From: CAZEJK01 sp964512045
GTDB taxonomy: Bacteria > Acidobacteriota > Thermoanaerobaculia > Thermoanaerobaculales > Sulfomarinibacteraceae
NCBI GenBank assembly: GCA_964512045.1
Contig: CAZEJK010000094.1
Location: 1 to 18,547, forward strand
Length of the DNA: 18,547 nucleotides
Direction of reading: 5' to 3'
The notes below the pieces were generated by a model. That model was not told the origin of the DNA. It was given only the letters and a program-made list of their open reading frames with translations, and ran no database searches. Position numbers and translations under genes: made by a program. Positions 1-8,329 of this stretch are shown piece after piece. How positions within the stretch are numbered: position 1 is the stretch's first letter; each line of letters starts with the position of its first letter.

Positions 1-1860
1 GAGCTCCCCCAACGCCGCGCTCAGCTCGGTGACGAGACGGTCCATGGTGGTGATAAGAGCTGTCATCGGCTCCGGTGTGGTCAGGTCCACTCCGGCCTTT
101 TGGAGCTGGCGAACTGGCTGGTCGTTACCCCCCGATCGCAGCAGATCGAGGTAGACCTCCACGGCCGCAGCCCGCTGGCCGGGCTCCGGCGCCAGGAGTC
201 GCTGATGGATCAGCTCGGCGGCGGCCTCGGCAGTGGCGTACTGGTAGACGTAGAACGGCGAAGCGTAGAAGTGTGGGATCCGGGCCCACGTGTTGCGGTT
301 TCCCTCGACGTCATCGATCGTATCGCCGAGCTGCTGGCCGAGGAGGTCTATGTAGAGCGTCTGCAGCCGTTCGGACGTGATCGGTTGGCCTGCCTCCACC
401 AGCCGATGTGCCTCGAGCTCGAAGCTGGCGAACAGCGTCTGCCGGTAGAACGAGCCGGCGATGTGGTCGATCTGACGCTGCAGGAGCACGGCGCGACGAG
501 CCGGATCGTCTGTGTGGGTCAGCAGTGTGTCAGCGAACAGCTTCTCGGCCGTCATGCTCGCTACCTCGGCCACGAAGATCGTGTACGACGCGGTCGCGAA
601 GGGTTGGGTTTCGTGGGAGAGCACCGTGTGCATTGTGTGGCCCATCTCGTGGGCGATGGTGAACGCGTCCGACAAGGTGTCAGCGTGGTTGAGGAGCATG
701 TACGGATGGACGCCGTACACGCCGGCCGAGAAGGCTCCCGAACGCTTGCCCTCGGTCTCGTAGACGTCGATCCATCGTTCGGCGAATGCGCGCTCGACGG
801 TTCCACGATACTCGGGTCCAAACAGCTCGACCGACTCGAGCAGGAGCGGTTGCACGCTGTCGTAGGGGAACGGCCACTGGACGTCCACCAGTGGGAGGTA
901 GGCGTCGTACGTGCAGTACCGCTCGAGCCCGAGCGCACGCCGGCGCAAGCGATGGTACCGACGCAGGGGCTCGACATGCTCTGCGACGGTGGTGATCAGG
1001 GTGTCCATGACCGATTCCGGGATCGCGTCGCCATCCAGGGCCGCAGCTCGGCACGATTCGTACCGTCGCGCCTGCGCCGAGAACCAATCACGCTGCAGCA
1101 CGCCGTTATACAGGCCTGCATAGGTGTTGATCGAGCGGTCGTACACCGAGTGGTGTGCACGAAACATCGCTTCGCGGTCGCTCTGCTCGCGCCACGAGTG
1201 CAGTGCCGACATCATCCCCGCGTGGCTCGCCACGGCTTCCTCGCCGTCGCTGCGGGTGATGGTCGGGAACTCGACGTCGGCCGTCGACAGCATCGAGTAC
1301 GTCTGCGACGGGGTGCGTTGGAACGGGCCCGAGAACGCAAGCAGACGCTCGCCATCCTCGTCGAGGACGTGCTCGGCTTGCCGGAACGCCTCGGAGATCG
1401 GGAAGCGGTACGGCTCCAGCTCGGGCGTGCTGTCCAACCACTGCTGCATGGTGTCCCAGCCGATGCCGACAAGCTCGGGCGTGAACCACGCCGTGGCCTG
1501 ACGGAAGCGAGAGAAGGCGATCTGCACCTCCTGGAGCCGGGCCTGGACGTCGTTGTCGCGGGTGTCCTCGGCACTCGTGAGCGATGGGAGCTGGTAGACG
1601 CGGTAGGCGAGCTGGCCGAGCTCGTCAGACAGCCGGAAGACCTCCGCGAGGTGGCGTGACCCACGGTCCAGGGTGCCCCTGTACTCTGCGTATCTGTCCA
1701 TGAGCTCGCGGAGTCTGTCGAGGTCGCGACGCCAGTCGTCCCAGCTTGCGGCGATGTGACTGAGGTCCCACAGGTAGTGCTCGGGGATCTCGATTCGGTC
1801 CCTCGTCTGCGGGCGCTCGGATGGTGCGGCTTCGTGTTGGTGTGCGGCCGTGTGCGTCAT
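1..1860 (-). CDS. pepF: Oligoendopeptidase F, M3B metallopeptidase (3' end cut by window edge)
   Basis: Zinc oligopeptidase of the thimet/PepF family, expected to degrade short peptides in the cytoplasm. The minus frame is open from an ATG at 1860 to base 1 (620 codons). No stop is in the window, but the family is about 600 residues, so only the last few codons should be missing. The zinc site is visible: HEMGH at residues 404-408, with the third ligand expected at Glu432 in a FVAEVAS context, 28 residues downstream as in M3 enzymes. The C-terminal HFYASPFYVYQYA signature and the ending VDLTTPEPMTALI are typical of PepF. An AAGGAGGG ribosome binding site lies just upstream of the ATG. No signal peptide is seen. 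It is divergent from the thiolase gene with 151 bp between them. The family assignment is firm; the substrate is not predictable. Confidence 0.95.
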   Translation of the reverse strand, partial: MTHTAAHQHEAAPSERPQTRDRIEIPEHYLWDLSHIAASWDDWRRDLDRLRELMDRYAEYRGTLDRGSRHLAEVFRLSDELGQLAYRVYQLPSLTSAEDTRDNDVQARLQEVQIAFSRFRQATAWFTPELVGIGWDTMQQWLDSTPELEPYRFPISEAFRQAEHVLDEDGERLLAFSGPFQRTPSQTYSMLSTADVEFPTITRSDGEEAVASHAGMMSALHSWREQSDREAMFRAHHSVYDRSINTYAGLYNGVLQRDWFSAQARRYESCRAAALDGDAIPESVMDTLITTVAEHVEPLRRYHRLRRRALGLERYCTYDAYLPLVDVQWPFPYDSVQPLLLESVELFGPEYRGTVERAFAERWIDVYETEGKRSGAFSAGVYGVHPYMLLNHADTLSDAFTIAHEMGHTMHTVLSHETQPFATASYTIFVAEVASMTAEKLFADTLLTHTDDPARRAVLLQRQIDHIAGSFYRQTLFASFELEAHRLVEAGQPITSERLQTLYIDLLGQQLGDTIDDVEGNRNTWARIPHFYASPFYVYQYATAEAAAELIHQRLLAPEPGQRAAAVEVYLDLLRSGGNDQPVRQLQKAGVDLTTPEPMTALITTMDRLVTELSAALGEL

Positions 1861-2011
1861 GCACCCTCCTTCTCTTCTCTGAGTTCAGAACACCTGGTAG
1901 CGCGCGAGGATTGCAGGTGCGTTCGGGCCGGTCTGCGCTACTCTGGGATCGTTGCACGACGGGCTGTCGGAGGAGAGACCGTCGGGGAGCAGAGTACAGG
2001 AGGAGGCGACG

Positions 2012-3211
2012 ATGACGATGGACGATGTGGTGATTGTTGGAGCGGTACGGACCCCGATCGGCGCGATCGGTGGAGGGCTGGCGGGCCTCCAGGCGCGGCC
2101 GTTGGCCACGCAGGCGATCGCAGCGGTGCTCGAGCAGGCAGGGGTCCAGCCAGAGCTGGTCGAGTACACCTGCTTCGGGTGGGTGATGCAGGACCCCCGG
2201 GCGCCGAACCTGGCAAAGTCTGCGGCGGAGTTTGCGGGAGTGCCGCAGACCTCGCCGGGAACGACGTTTCATGAGAACTGCGCGTCCGGCGGCGCTGCGA
2301 TCCACTCGCTGACTCGGCGGATCCGGCTCGGCGAGGTGTCGCTCGGAGTGGCGGGTGGTGTGGAGTCGATGTCGAACGTTGCCCGCTATCTCTACACCGG
2401 CCGGCTCAAAGGGCAGCTGTATGGCGACATGAAGCTGGTGGACGGCGTCATGGGTGCGCTGACCGACGTCAACGTCGGCTCCGGTGAGCTGATGGGACTG
2501 ATGACGGAGCGCATCGTCGAGCGGTACGGGCTGACCCGTGAGGCGCAGGACGAGGTGGCGTACCGGAGCCATCACAACGCCGTAGAGAGCTGGGAGAAGG
2601 GGCTCTTCGCGGACTATGTGGTTCCCGTGGAGGCGCCGGGGCGGCGCGGTGCTCTGACCGTCGTCGAGCGCGATGAGGGGCCACGGCCGGTGACGATGGA
2701 CGAGCTGACGGCTGCGAAACCGTACTTCAAGCGCGACGGCGGCACGATCACCTCGGTCAACTCATCGAGCATCAATGATGCCGCCGCGGCTGTGGTGGTC
2801 ACCAGCGCGACCCGCGCGGCCGAGCTCGGCCTGAAGCCGCTGGCGGTGCTGCGGGCCTATCACAACATCGGTGTCGAGCGCGAGTACATGGGCGAAGGGG
2901 CGTTCAAGGTGGTTCCGCCTCTGCTCGAGCGGGCTGGACTGGACCTTGGTGCGATCGATTACGTGGAGATCAACGAGGCGTTCGCTGCGGTGTTGGCGGC
3001 TGCGTACGTGTTCTTGCCGGATCTGCAGGTGGAGCGCACGAATCAGTGGGGGAGCGGCATCTCCCTCGGTCACCCCGTGGGCTGCACCGGCGCCAGGCAG
3101 GTCGTGGACATGATCTGGCAGCTCAAACGGCGCGGCGGCAGGCTCGGCGTGACCAGCCGATGCGTTGGCGGTGGCATCGGGTCAGGCGAGGTGCTGGAGG
3201 TCGTGGAGTAG
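2012..3211 (+). CDS. Thiolase family protein (acetyl-CoA C-acyltransferase)
   Basis: A 399-residue thiolase, which condenses acyl-CoA units or cleaves 3-ketoacyl-CoA. The catalytic set is complete: nucleophile Cys90 in NCASG, the NEAFA motif at 321-325, His354 in GHPVGCTGAR, and Cys384 in CVGGGIGSGEVLE. Length matches the family (about 390-400). I chose the ATG at 2012 because AGGAGGAGG sits 5 bases upstream and the family N-terminus (VVIVGAVRTPIG) begins directly after it; the frame extends further upstream but without family sequence. The active-site context NCASGGAAI differs from the CGSGL of PhaA-type biosynthetic enzymes, so I do not assign acetoacetyl-CoA synthesis or beta-oxidation. 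No hydratase or dehydrogenase partner is next to it, so it may be a stand-alone gene. Confidence 0.95.
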   Translation: MTMDDVVIVGAVRTPIGAIGGGLAGLQARPLATQAIAAVLEQAGVQPELVEYTCFGWVMQDPRAPNLAKSAAEFAGVPQTSPGTTFHENCASGGAAIHSLTRRIRLGEVSLGVAGGVESMSNVARYLYTGRLKGQLYGDMKLVDGVMGALTDVNVGSGELMGLMTERIVERYGLTREAQDEVAYRSHHNAVESWEKGLFADYVVPVEAPGRRGALTVVERDEGPRPVTMDELTAAKPYFKRDGGTITSVNSSSINDAAAAVVVTSATRAAELGLKPLAVLRAYHNIGVEREYMGEGAFKVVPPLLERAGLDLGAIDYVEINEAFAAVLAAAYVFLPDLQVERTNQWGSGISLGHPVGCTGARQVVDMIWQLKRRGGRLGVTSRCVGGGIGSGEVLEVVE

Positions 3212-3236
3212 CTGCGGCGGTGCCCGGCAGGAGCAG

Positions 3237-3270
3237 AACGCAGAGACGCAACGACGCGAAGGCGCAGAGG
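3237..3270. repeat. Four-copy octamer tandem repeat in the thiolase-C45 spacer
   Basis: Four consecutive 8-bp units read ACGCAGAG, ACGCAACG, ACGCGAAG and GCGCAGAG (3238-3269), consensus RCGCRRAG. They lie 26 bp after the thiolase stop and about 90 bp before the C45 gene. From memory, similar purine-rich ACGCAGAG/GCGAAG strings are dispersed in intergenic regions of several GC-rich phyla and give spurious translations like SLRLCV. I cannot confirm other copies from this window. Confidence 0.6.
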
Positions 3271-3360
3271 TGCTCATGAGAGGGGATCAGAGGAAGTCTG
3301 TCCGTTGCGTGCTCCGCTGTGCGGTTTCGAACGCAGTGCGGTGAGCGGCTTGGAGGGAGT

Positions 3361-6300
3361 ATGACGCGAAGCGTGGGGCTGGTAGTCGGCGTGATGGTCT
3401 GTGGTGTGCTGGCGCAGGCGGCGGAGATTCCGGTGGTGAACGCCGGTTTCGAGACTGCATCTGGCTGGCTGCCGGACGGCTGGACCGTGCAGAAGGAGGC
3501 GGGAGAGGAAGCCATTTGGGAGGTGGCGCGAGATACGGAGGTGGTCCACTCGGGATCGGCGAGCTTCAGGGTCACCTTGCCGTCATCGGGTTCGGTGACC
3601 GTGCAGTCCGAACCGCTCGAGCTCGAGGTCGGGCATCTGTACCGACTTCGAGGCTGGATCCGAACGGACGCTGCAGTGTCGGATCCGACCAGTCGGTTCC
3701 CGACGGCCGTTCCAGCATGTCTGACCATGGACTCGATGCCGTTCACCAACCACTCACCTGCGGTGGGAGCGACCTCAGACTGGACCGAGGTGGCTGCGTG
3801 GTTCGTGGCAACGCAGCGGTTGGATCGCGTGCGTCTGCATCTCGGGCGGAACGGGACAGCCACGGGGACTGCGTGGTTCGATGACGTGGTGGTGGAGAAG
3901 GCTGAGACTCTCGACGAGTGGGTTCCGCCGGAGACCGTGCAGTGGTTCGGCTCCGCCTACCGGTTTGACGACCGCGGGTGGATCGTCGTGCACGTCGAAG
4001 GTGCCCCATACGAGCGCGGTTACCAGCACGGCGTGCTGCTTGCCGAGGAGATCGCGGAGTACGCGCGCAAGCTCGGAACCCAGGAGAACCCTGGAGATCC
4101 TGCCGCCGGATGGCGGACGTTGACCTTCATGACCGACGCGATGCTGTTGCGCACGTTCGACGAGGAGTACCTCACCGAGATGCGCGGGATCGCCGACGGC
4201 GTACGCCACGCCGGCGTCGAGATCCACGGTCGCCCAGCAGAGCTTCTGGACACAGTGACCTTGAACTCGGTGGTCGATCTGGGCCAGATGCGCCGGGCGA
4301 TGCGGGTGACGCCCCACGCCCTGACGGGCCAGGGCTTCCTTGCGACCGAGGAGGAGCTCCTGATCGATGCCGAGGCGCACAAGTGCTCCGCGTTCGTGGC
4401 CACCGGGCCCGCGACGACCGATGGCAGGGTCGTGTTCGGACAGATCTTCATGTGGGGCGGCTACACCGGTGTGCATTGGAACGTGCTGATGGACCTTGTA
4501 CCGAGCGAGGGCCACCGCATCGCCTACCATACGTTTCCGGGCGGCATCCACTCCGGAGCGGACTTCTACATCAGCTCGGCGGGCCTGGTGGTTGGCGAGA
4601 CCACGGTCTCGCAGACCCCGTACGACGCCTCCGGAACCGCGCAGAGCAACCGGATCCGCAAGGCGCTGCAGTACTCGGACTCGATCGACGATCTCGTCGA
4701 GATCCTCACCGATCGCAACAACGGTATGTACACCAACGACTGGCCGGTCGCCGATGTGACGACGGACGAAGGAGCGATCTTCCTGCTGGGTACGAAGAAG
4801 TGGAAGCTGTGGCGCACCTCGGAGGATATGGCGCCGTTCGGGCTGCCGGGGTTTCTGTGGGCGAACAACAACAACCGTGATCCGGAGGTGCGCACCGAGT
4901 ACGTCGCGCAACGCGACGATGCGCCGTACGACCTGATGTTCTCGCCGTGGAACCGTGATCTGGCGTTCAATGAGTTCTATCGCGAGCACGCGGGTCAGAT
5001 CGACCAGCAGGCTGCGGTTGAGCTGTGGGCATCGTCGCCCGTGAACCGGGCTCACGCCTGCGACGGCAAGATCACAACCTCGGAGATGGCCGAGGAGATG
5101 GTCTACCTCGCCCACTTCGGGAAGGTGACCCTGCGTGGCAAGTACCCGGCGCCAGGCGATCGGCGGATGCCCGATCTCTCGGGGGCCGAGCCCCATCTGA
5201 GCCTGGGCTACACGACTGCCAGCCCGAAGTTCGTGACTGCCAATCTGCAGAAGCGGACAACCCCTGAAGCCGACCCAGAGCCGCACCTCGACGTGTCGGC
5301 AGTGTCCGATCGGTTGAAGATCGACGAACGCCTGCTCTGGCGTGGCACGGTCCATCCTGCGAGCGCCGCGGATGCCTGGTTCGTCTCCGGCACGGCGGCG
5401 TACTGGGATCTTTTGCACGAGCTTCCCGAAGGAGACGCTGCCGCCTACGACCAGCTGCGTGACCAGCTGACCACGATGACGAACCAGCTCCTGTACACGG
5501 TGCACCGGGAGGATGACCTCCGGGCCGTGGACGCGCATCGTGCCTACGACCGGTACGGACCGTACCGGGTTCCTCGCATCAAGGGGACGTTTGCGCTCCA
5601 TCAGCTCCGGCTGTTGCTGGGTCATGAGCGGTTCCTGGAGACCATGCGCACAGTACATCAGCAGTTTGCGGGTGCAGCGGCCTCGACCGAGGAGATCATC
5701 GCGGCGCTCGAGACGGCCAGCGGTGAGGAGCTGGGGGCGTTCGTACGGCAGTGGCTGGAGCGTACCGGGCTGCCGAAGCTGGTCACGTCTGCGAAGGCAG
5801 AGGCGGTCGATGGCGGCTGGCAGGTTCAGCTGACTGTGGATCAGCCGGAAGAACCCTACCGGCTGTTCACAACCGTGGTGGTAGAGACCGCAACGACTCG
5901 CAGCGTGCACCCCGTCGAGCTGAGGGGTGCACAGACAACCGTGACCATCGAGGTCTCTGAAATGCCGCGCCTGGTTCGGCTGAACGCGGGATGGGACGTC
6001 CCTGTGGAGCACGATCGCTACTTCGTGTGGCGTCACCTGCTCGACGACTTTCACGATCTGTGGATCGTGTACGGAACATCGCGGCAGGTGGATGCCAACC
6101 ACACCATGGCACTCGACTTTCAGCGCGTGCTCGCGGACACCTACACGGAGATCCTGCCGCCGGTGGTGAAGGACTGCGAGCTCGGCAGCGAGCTCGCCTC
6201 GTCGAACGACCTCGTGCTCCTCGGGCACGCCACTGACAACGCACTGGTCGAGCGGTGGGCCGATGAGCTCGGCGTGGAGATGGAGCGCAATCTGTTCCGT

Positions 6301-6531
6301 TGGCAGGGCCGGACGTACGCAAGGCCAGACGATGGGCTGATCGTCGTCGTCCCGAACCCCGCGAACCCGGAGCGCACGGTCTATCTGGTGGTGGCGAACA
6401 GCGCGCTCCAGCTCTATCGGATGACGCGGCAGTACCACCGTGACATCGGCTCCTGGGCGCGGTTCTCGGGCGACGAGATCGCCGATGGAGGGTTCCACCA
6501 TCCAGAGGATCTGGTGGTGACGGTGGAGTAG
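3361..6531 (+). CDS. Large secreted C45-type autoproteolytic hydrolase/acyltransferase with M1-like C-terminal module
   Basis: A 1056-residue exported protein. Residues 1-20 form a signal peptide (cleavage near AQA-AE). Residues 22-175 look like a jelly-roll carbohydrate-binding module (NAGFETASGWLPDGW; TAWFDDVVVEKA). Residues about 197-600 match the Ntn-hydrolase C45/phospholipase-B-like fold: YERGYQHGVLLAEEI, EMRGIADG, candidate nucleophile Cys342 in HKCSAFVATG after which the chain would self-cleave, and an Asn run at 502-505. Residues about 740-810 resemble the helical C-terminus of M1 aminopeptidases (GTFALHQLRLLLG; QWLERTGLPKL), but no HExxH is present. Residues about 895-1056 are an alpha/beta module ending in VVVPNPANPERTVYLVV, a type I recall at the ends of some exported hydrolases. 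The ATG at 3361 follows GGAGGG at 3352-3357. The substrate is unknown; an amide or acyl bond outside the cytoplasm is likely. Confidence 0.85.
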   Translation: MTRSVGLVVGVMVCGVLAQAAEIPVVNAGFETASGWLPDGWTVQKEAGEEAIWEVARDTEVVHSGSASFRVTLPSSGSVTVQSEPLELEVGHLYRLRGWIRTDAAVSDPTSRFPTAVPACLTMDSMPFTNHSPAVGATSDWTEVAAWFVATQRLDRVRLHLGRNGTATGTAWFDDVVVEKAETLDEWVPPETVQWFGSAYRFDDRGWIVVHVEGAPYERGYQHGVLLAEEIAEYARKLGTQENPGDPAAGWRTLTFMTDAMLLRTFDEEYLTEMRGIADGVRHAGVEIHGRPAELLDTVTLNSVVDLGQMRRAMRVTPHALTGQGFLATEEELLIDAEAHKCSAFVATGPATTDGRVVFGQIFMWGGYTGVHWNVLMDLVPSEGHRIAYHTFPGGIHSGADFYISSAGLVVGETTVSQTPYDASGTAQSNRIRKALQYSDSIDDLVEILTDRNNGMYTNDWPVADVTTDEGAIFLLGTKKWKLWRTSEDMAPFGLPGFLWANNNNRDPEVRTEYVAQRDDAPYDLMFSPWNRDLAFNEFYREHAGQIDQQAAVELWASSPVNRAHACDGKITTSEMAEEMVYLAHFGKVTLRGKYPAPGDRRMPDLSGAEPHLSLGYTTASPKFVTANLQKRTTPEADPEPHLDVSAVSDRLKIDERLLWRGTVHPASAADAWFVSGTAAYWDLLHELPEGDAAAYDQLRDQLTTMTNQLLYTVHREDDLRAVDAHRAYDRYGPYRVPRIKGTFALHQLRLLLGHERFLETMRTVHQQFAGAAASTEEIIAALETASGEELGAFVRQWLERTGLPKLVTSAKAEAVDGGWQVQLTVDQPEEPYRLFTTVVVETATTRSVHPVELRGAQTTVTIEVSEMPRLVRLNAGWDVPVEHDRYFVWRHLLDDFHDLWIVYGTSRQVDANHTMALDFQRVLADTYTEILPPVVKDCELGSELASSNDLVLLGHATDNALVERWADELGVEMERNLFRWQGRTYARPDDGLIVVVPNPANPERTVYLVVANSALQLYRMTRQYHRDIGSWARFSGDEIADGGFHHPEDLVVTVE

Positions 6532-6551
6532 AACCGGGCTCGCAGCCGGTT
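6532..6551 (+). terminator. Hairpin just after the C45 gene stop, possible terminator
   Basis: AACCGGGCT-CGC-AGCCGGTT forms an 8-bp stem with one bulged G and a 3-nt loop, starting at the base after the stop codon. No T-run follows, so it is not a canonical intrinsic terminator. It may be an mRNA 3'-end stabiliser or a weak terminator. Confidence 0.4.
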
Positions 6552-6829
6552 GCCGGTCCCGGATGATGGGCGTGCAGTGGTGGTGGAGCACACGCGTCGA
6601 CTGGGTGCGTCGTGCTGCGGCGCCTGGAGTCCGGCGGCGAGTACTGGCCCGTCAACAACCAGTGGCCTTTCGGGTCAACCCAGTGGTCGGGGCTTCAGAG
6701 GTCCGGGTCCGGCTACCGGCATCCGGAGCGGGGACCCGTACCGCTGCCGGGGCTGGCTTGCCCTGGCGTAGCCGCGGGGTTGGCTGGGCGGCGATGCCGA
6801 CGAGCGCCGTCGGTGCGGTAGAGACGAAG
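6552..6829. other. Convergent intergenic spacer with no gene seen
   Basis: This 278-bp stretch lies between the ends of two converging genes. I see no ribosome binding site with a credible reading frame. It holds a near-direct repeat (GTCAACAACCAGTGG at 6650-6664 and GTCAACCCAGTGG at 6674-6686) and GC-rich patches with repeated CCGG words that could fold, but no T-tract terminator on either strand. Confidence 0.5.
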
Positions 6830-8284
6830 CTACCCGCTGCGGGCGAGCCTCTGGGCCTCGCGGGCAATGCCGCGAAGCAGGCCACGGAAGACGATCTGGT
6901 GGGCGGGGTAGAGGGCATACCAGTAGCCGAGGCCGAGGAGCCCGACCGGGTCGAACATTGCCGTCTGGACGATCCGGCTCGAGCCGTCCTCCTCCGGTTC
7001 GACCTCGAGCTGCAGCCAGGCGCGACCGGGGACCTTCATCTCGGCGGACAGCCGCAGGAGCCGGTTCTCCTCGAACGCTTCGACCCGCCAGAAGTCGAGG
7101 GTGTCGCCCACCCGGGGGACCTCGGGGTCCGGGCGGCCACGGCGCATGCCCACGCCCCCGACCAGGAGATCGAGAAAGCCGCGCACATGCCACAGCCAGG
7201 TGGCGAAGTACCAGCCCTGACGGCCCCCGATCCGGCGGATCGGGGCGAACGCCGTCTCCGGCGGCAGGTTGACCCGGATCGAGTGGGTGTCCACCAGACG
7301 CGAGCCGAACCGGACCCCGCCCCACGATCGCTCTGGACCAACCGACGACAGCGCGTCAGACCACCGCGTGGCGTTGAGCTCCTCGTCCTCGCGGCGTAGC
7401 GCCAGCTGCATCGCGTTGCGGAGGCCTATCGGCTTGATGTCGAATACGTGCAGTGCGCTGCTGTCGGTGACGACTGTCGGGTGTCGGAGGCTCTCGACGA
7501 GCTTGCGCCCGATCCGTGCGAAGATCGGGGTAACCAACCCCAGCCACAGGCTCGAGAGGTACGGAGTCAGCACCGGTACCGGGATGAGCCAGCGGCGCAG
7601 GCCGCGGAGCTCGGCGTACAGGCGCATGAGGTCTCCGTAGGAGGCGCGGTCAGGTCCTCCGATCTCGAAGGTTCGCGAACCTTCGTTGGGAAGCTCGAGG
7701 GCTGCGATGAGGTAGGCCAGGACGTCCGCAATGGCGATCGGCTGGGCCTGGACCCGAACCCAGCGGGGGCAGATCAGTACGGGGAGTCGCTCGACGAGAG
7801 CCCGGAGCAGATCGAAGGACAGGCTGCCCGGGCCGAGCACGATGGAGGCGCGAAGCTCGATGACCTCGGCCGCAGAGGATCTGAGATGCGTGCCCGTCGC
7901 GATCCGGCTGCGAAGGTGCGGTGAGAGCTGGGCGTCCTCCTCGCCGAGACCACCAAGGTAGACAATCCGGCGGACACCGGCGTTGGTGGCGGCAGCAGCG
8001 AAGTTGCGGGCGCATTGAGCCTCCTCCTCCTCGAAGGTGCTGCCGGAGCCGAGGGCGTGGATGAGATAGAACGCCGCATCCATCCCAGCCATCGCGGGCG
8101 TGAGGCTCTCCGCGTCGAGACAGTCGCCGGCAACGACCTCCACCGCCGCGGGAACCCGCGACCGCAACCGGGCGGGATCGCGAGCGAGGCAGCGCACTTC
8201 ACGTCCGGAGTTGAGAAGCGGCGCCAGCAGGCGTCCGCCGACGTAGCCAGTGGCGCCTGTGAGGAGTACGCGTTGAGCCTTCAT
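6830..8284 (-). CDS. SDR-family NAD(P)-binding protein with C-terminal DUF2867 domain
   Basis: A 484-residue two-domain protein. Residues 1 to about 290 form an extended/atypical SDR Rossmann domain with the nucleotide motif TGATGYVG at 9-16, related to the NmrA/YbjT group. I do not see a clear Tyr-x-x-x-Lys catalytic pair. From about residue 310 a DUF2867-like region follows (WGGVRFGSRLVDTHS; GVGMRRGRPDPE; DPVGLLGLGYWYALYP). The SDR-DUF2867 fusion is a recurring architecture of unknown substrate. It is last in the minus-strand gene block, 45 nt after the polymerase stop. The ATG at 8284 opens straight into the family N-terminus, but neither it nor an in-frame TTG at 8305 has a good ribosome binding site, so the exact start is uncertain. 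Confidence 0.88.
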   Translation of the reverse strand: MKAQRVLLTGATGYVGGRLLAPLLNSGREVRCLARDPARLRSRVPAAVEVVAGDCLDAESLTPAMAGMDAAFYLIHALGSGSTFEEEEAQCARNFAAAATNAGVRRIVYLGGLGEEDAQLSPHLRSRIATGTHLRSSAAEVIELRASIVLGPGSLSFDLLRALVERLPVLICPRWVRVQAQPIAIADVLAYLIAALELPNEGSRTFEIGGPDRASYGDLMRLYAELRGLRRWLIPVPVLTPYLSSLWLGLVTPIFARIGRKLVESLRHPTVVTDSSALHVFDIKPIGLRNAMQLALRREDEELNATRWSDALSSVGPERSWGGVRFGSRLVDTHSIRVNLPPETAFAPIRRIGGRQGWYFATWLWHVRGFLDLLVGGVGMRRGRPDPEVPRVGDTLDFWRVEAFEENRLLRLSAEMKVPGRAWLQLEVEPEEDGSSRIVQTAMFDPVGLLGLGYWYALYPAHQIVFRGLLRGIAREAQRLARSG

Positions 8285-8329
8285 GATCGGGTACCCGCGA
8301 GCCAACTGCGGGACCCAGTCCGTTCAGAA

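Noticed and set aside
100..1659. A 519-codon open frame on the plus strand opposite oligoendopeptidase F
   Set aside because: It lies wholly antisense to a gene with an intact HEMGH site and family motifs, is very rich in Arg, and shows no recognisable domain. It is a by-product of GC-biased codons.
1911..1944. TTGCAG and TACTCT as a promoter for the thiolase gene
   Set aside because: The spacing is 22 bp, too long for a sigma-70 promoter; no better pair was found in the divergent region 1861-2011.
1952..2011. Upstream extension of the thiolase reading frame
   Set aside because: The extra 20 residues lack thiolase sequence, and the AGGAGGAGG site at 1998-2006 points to the ATG at 2012.
3361..3420. 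Lipoprotein signal in the C45 hydrolase
   Set aside because: Cys14 lies within the hydrophobic core with Val before it, so it does not fit a lipobox; AQA-AE fits signal peptidase I.
3775..6591. A 938-codon open frame antisense to the C45 hydrolase gene
   Set aside because: Its composition is dominated by Arg/His/Gln with no motifs, and the opposite strand encodes a coherent multidomain protein with a signal peptide.
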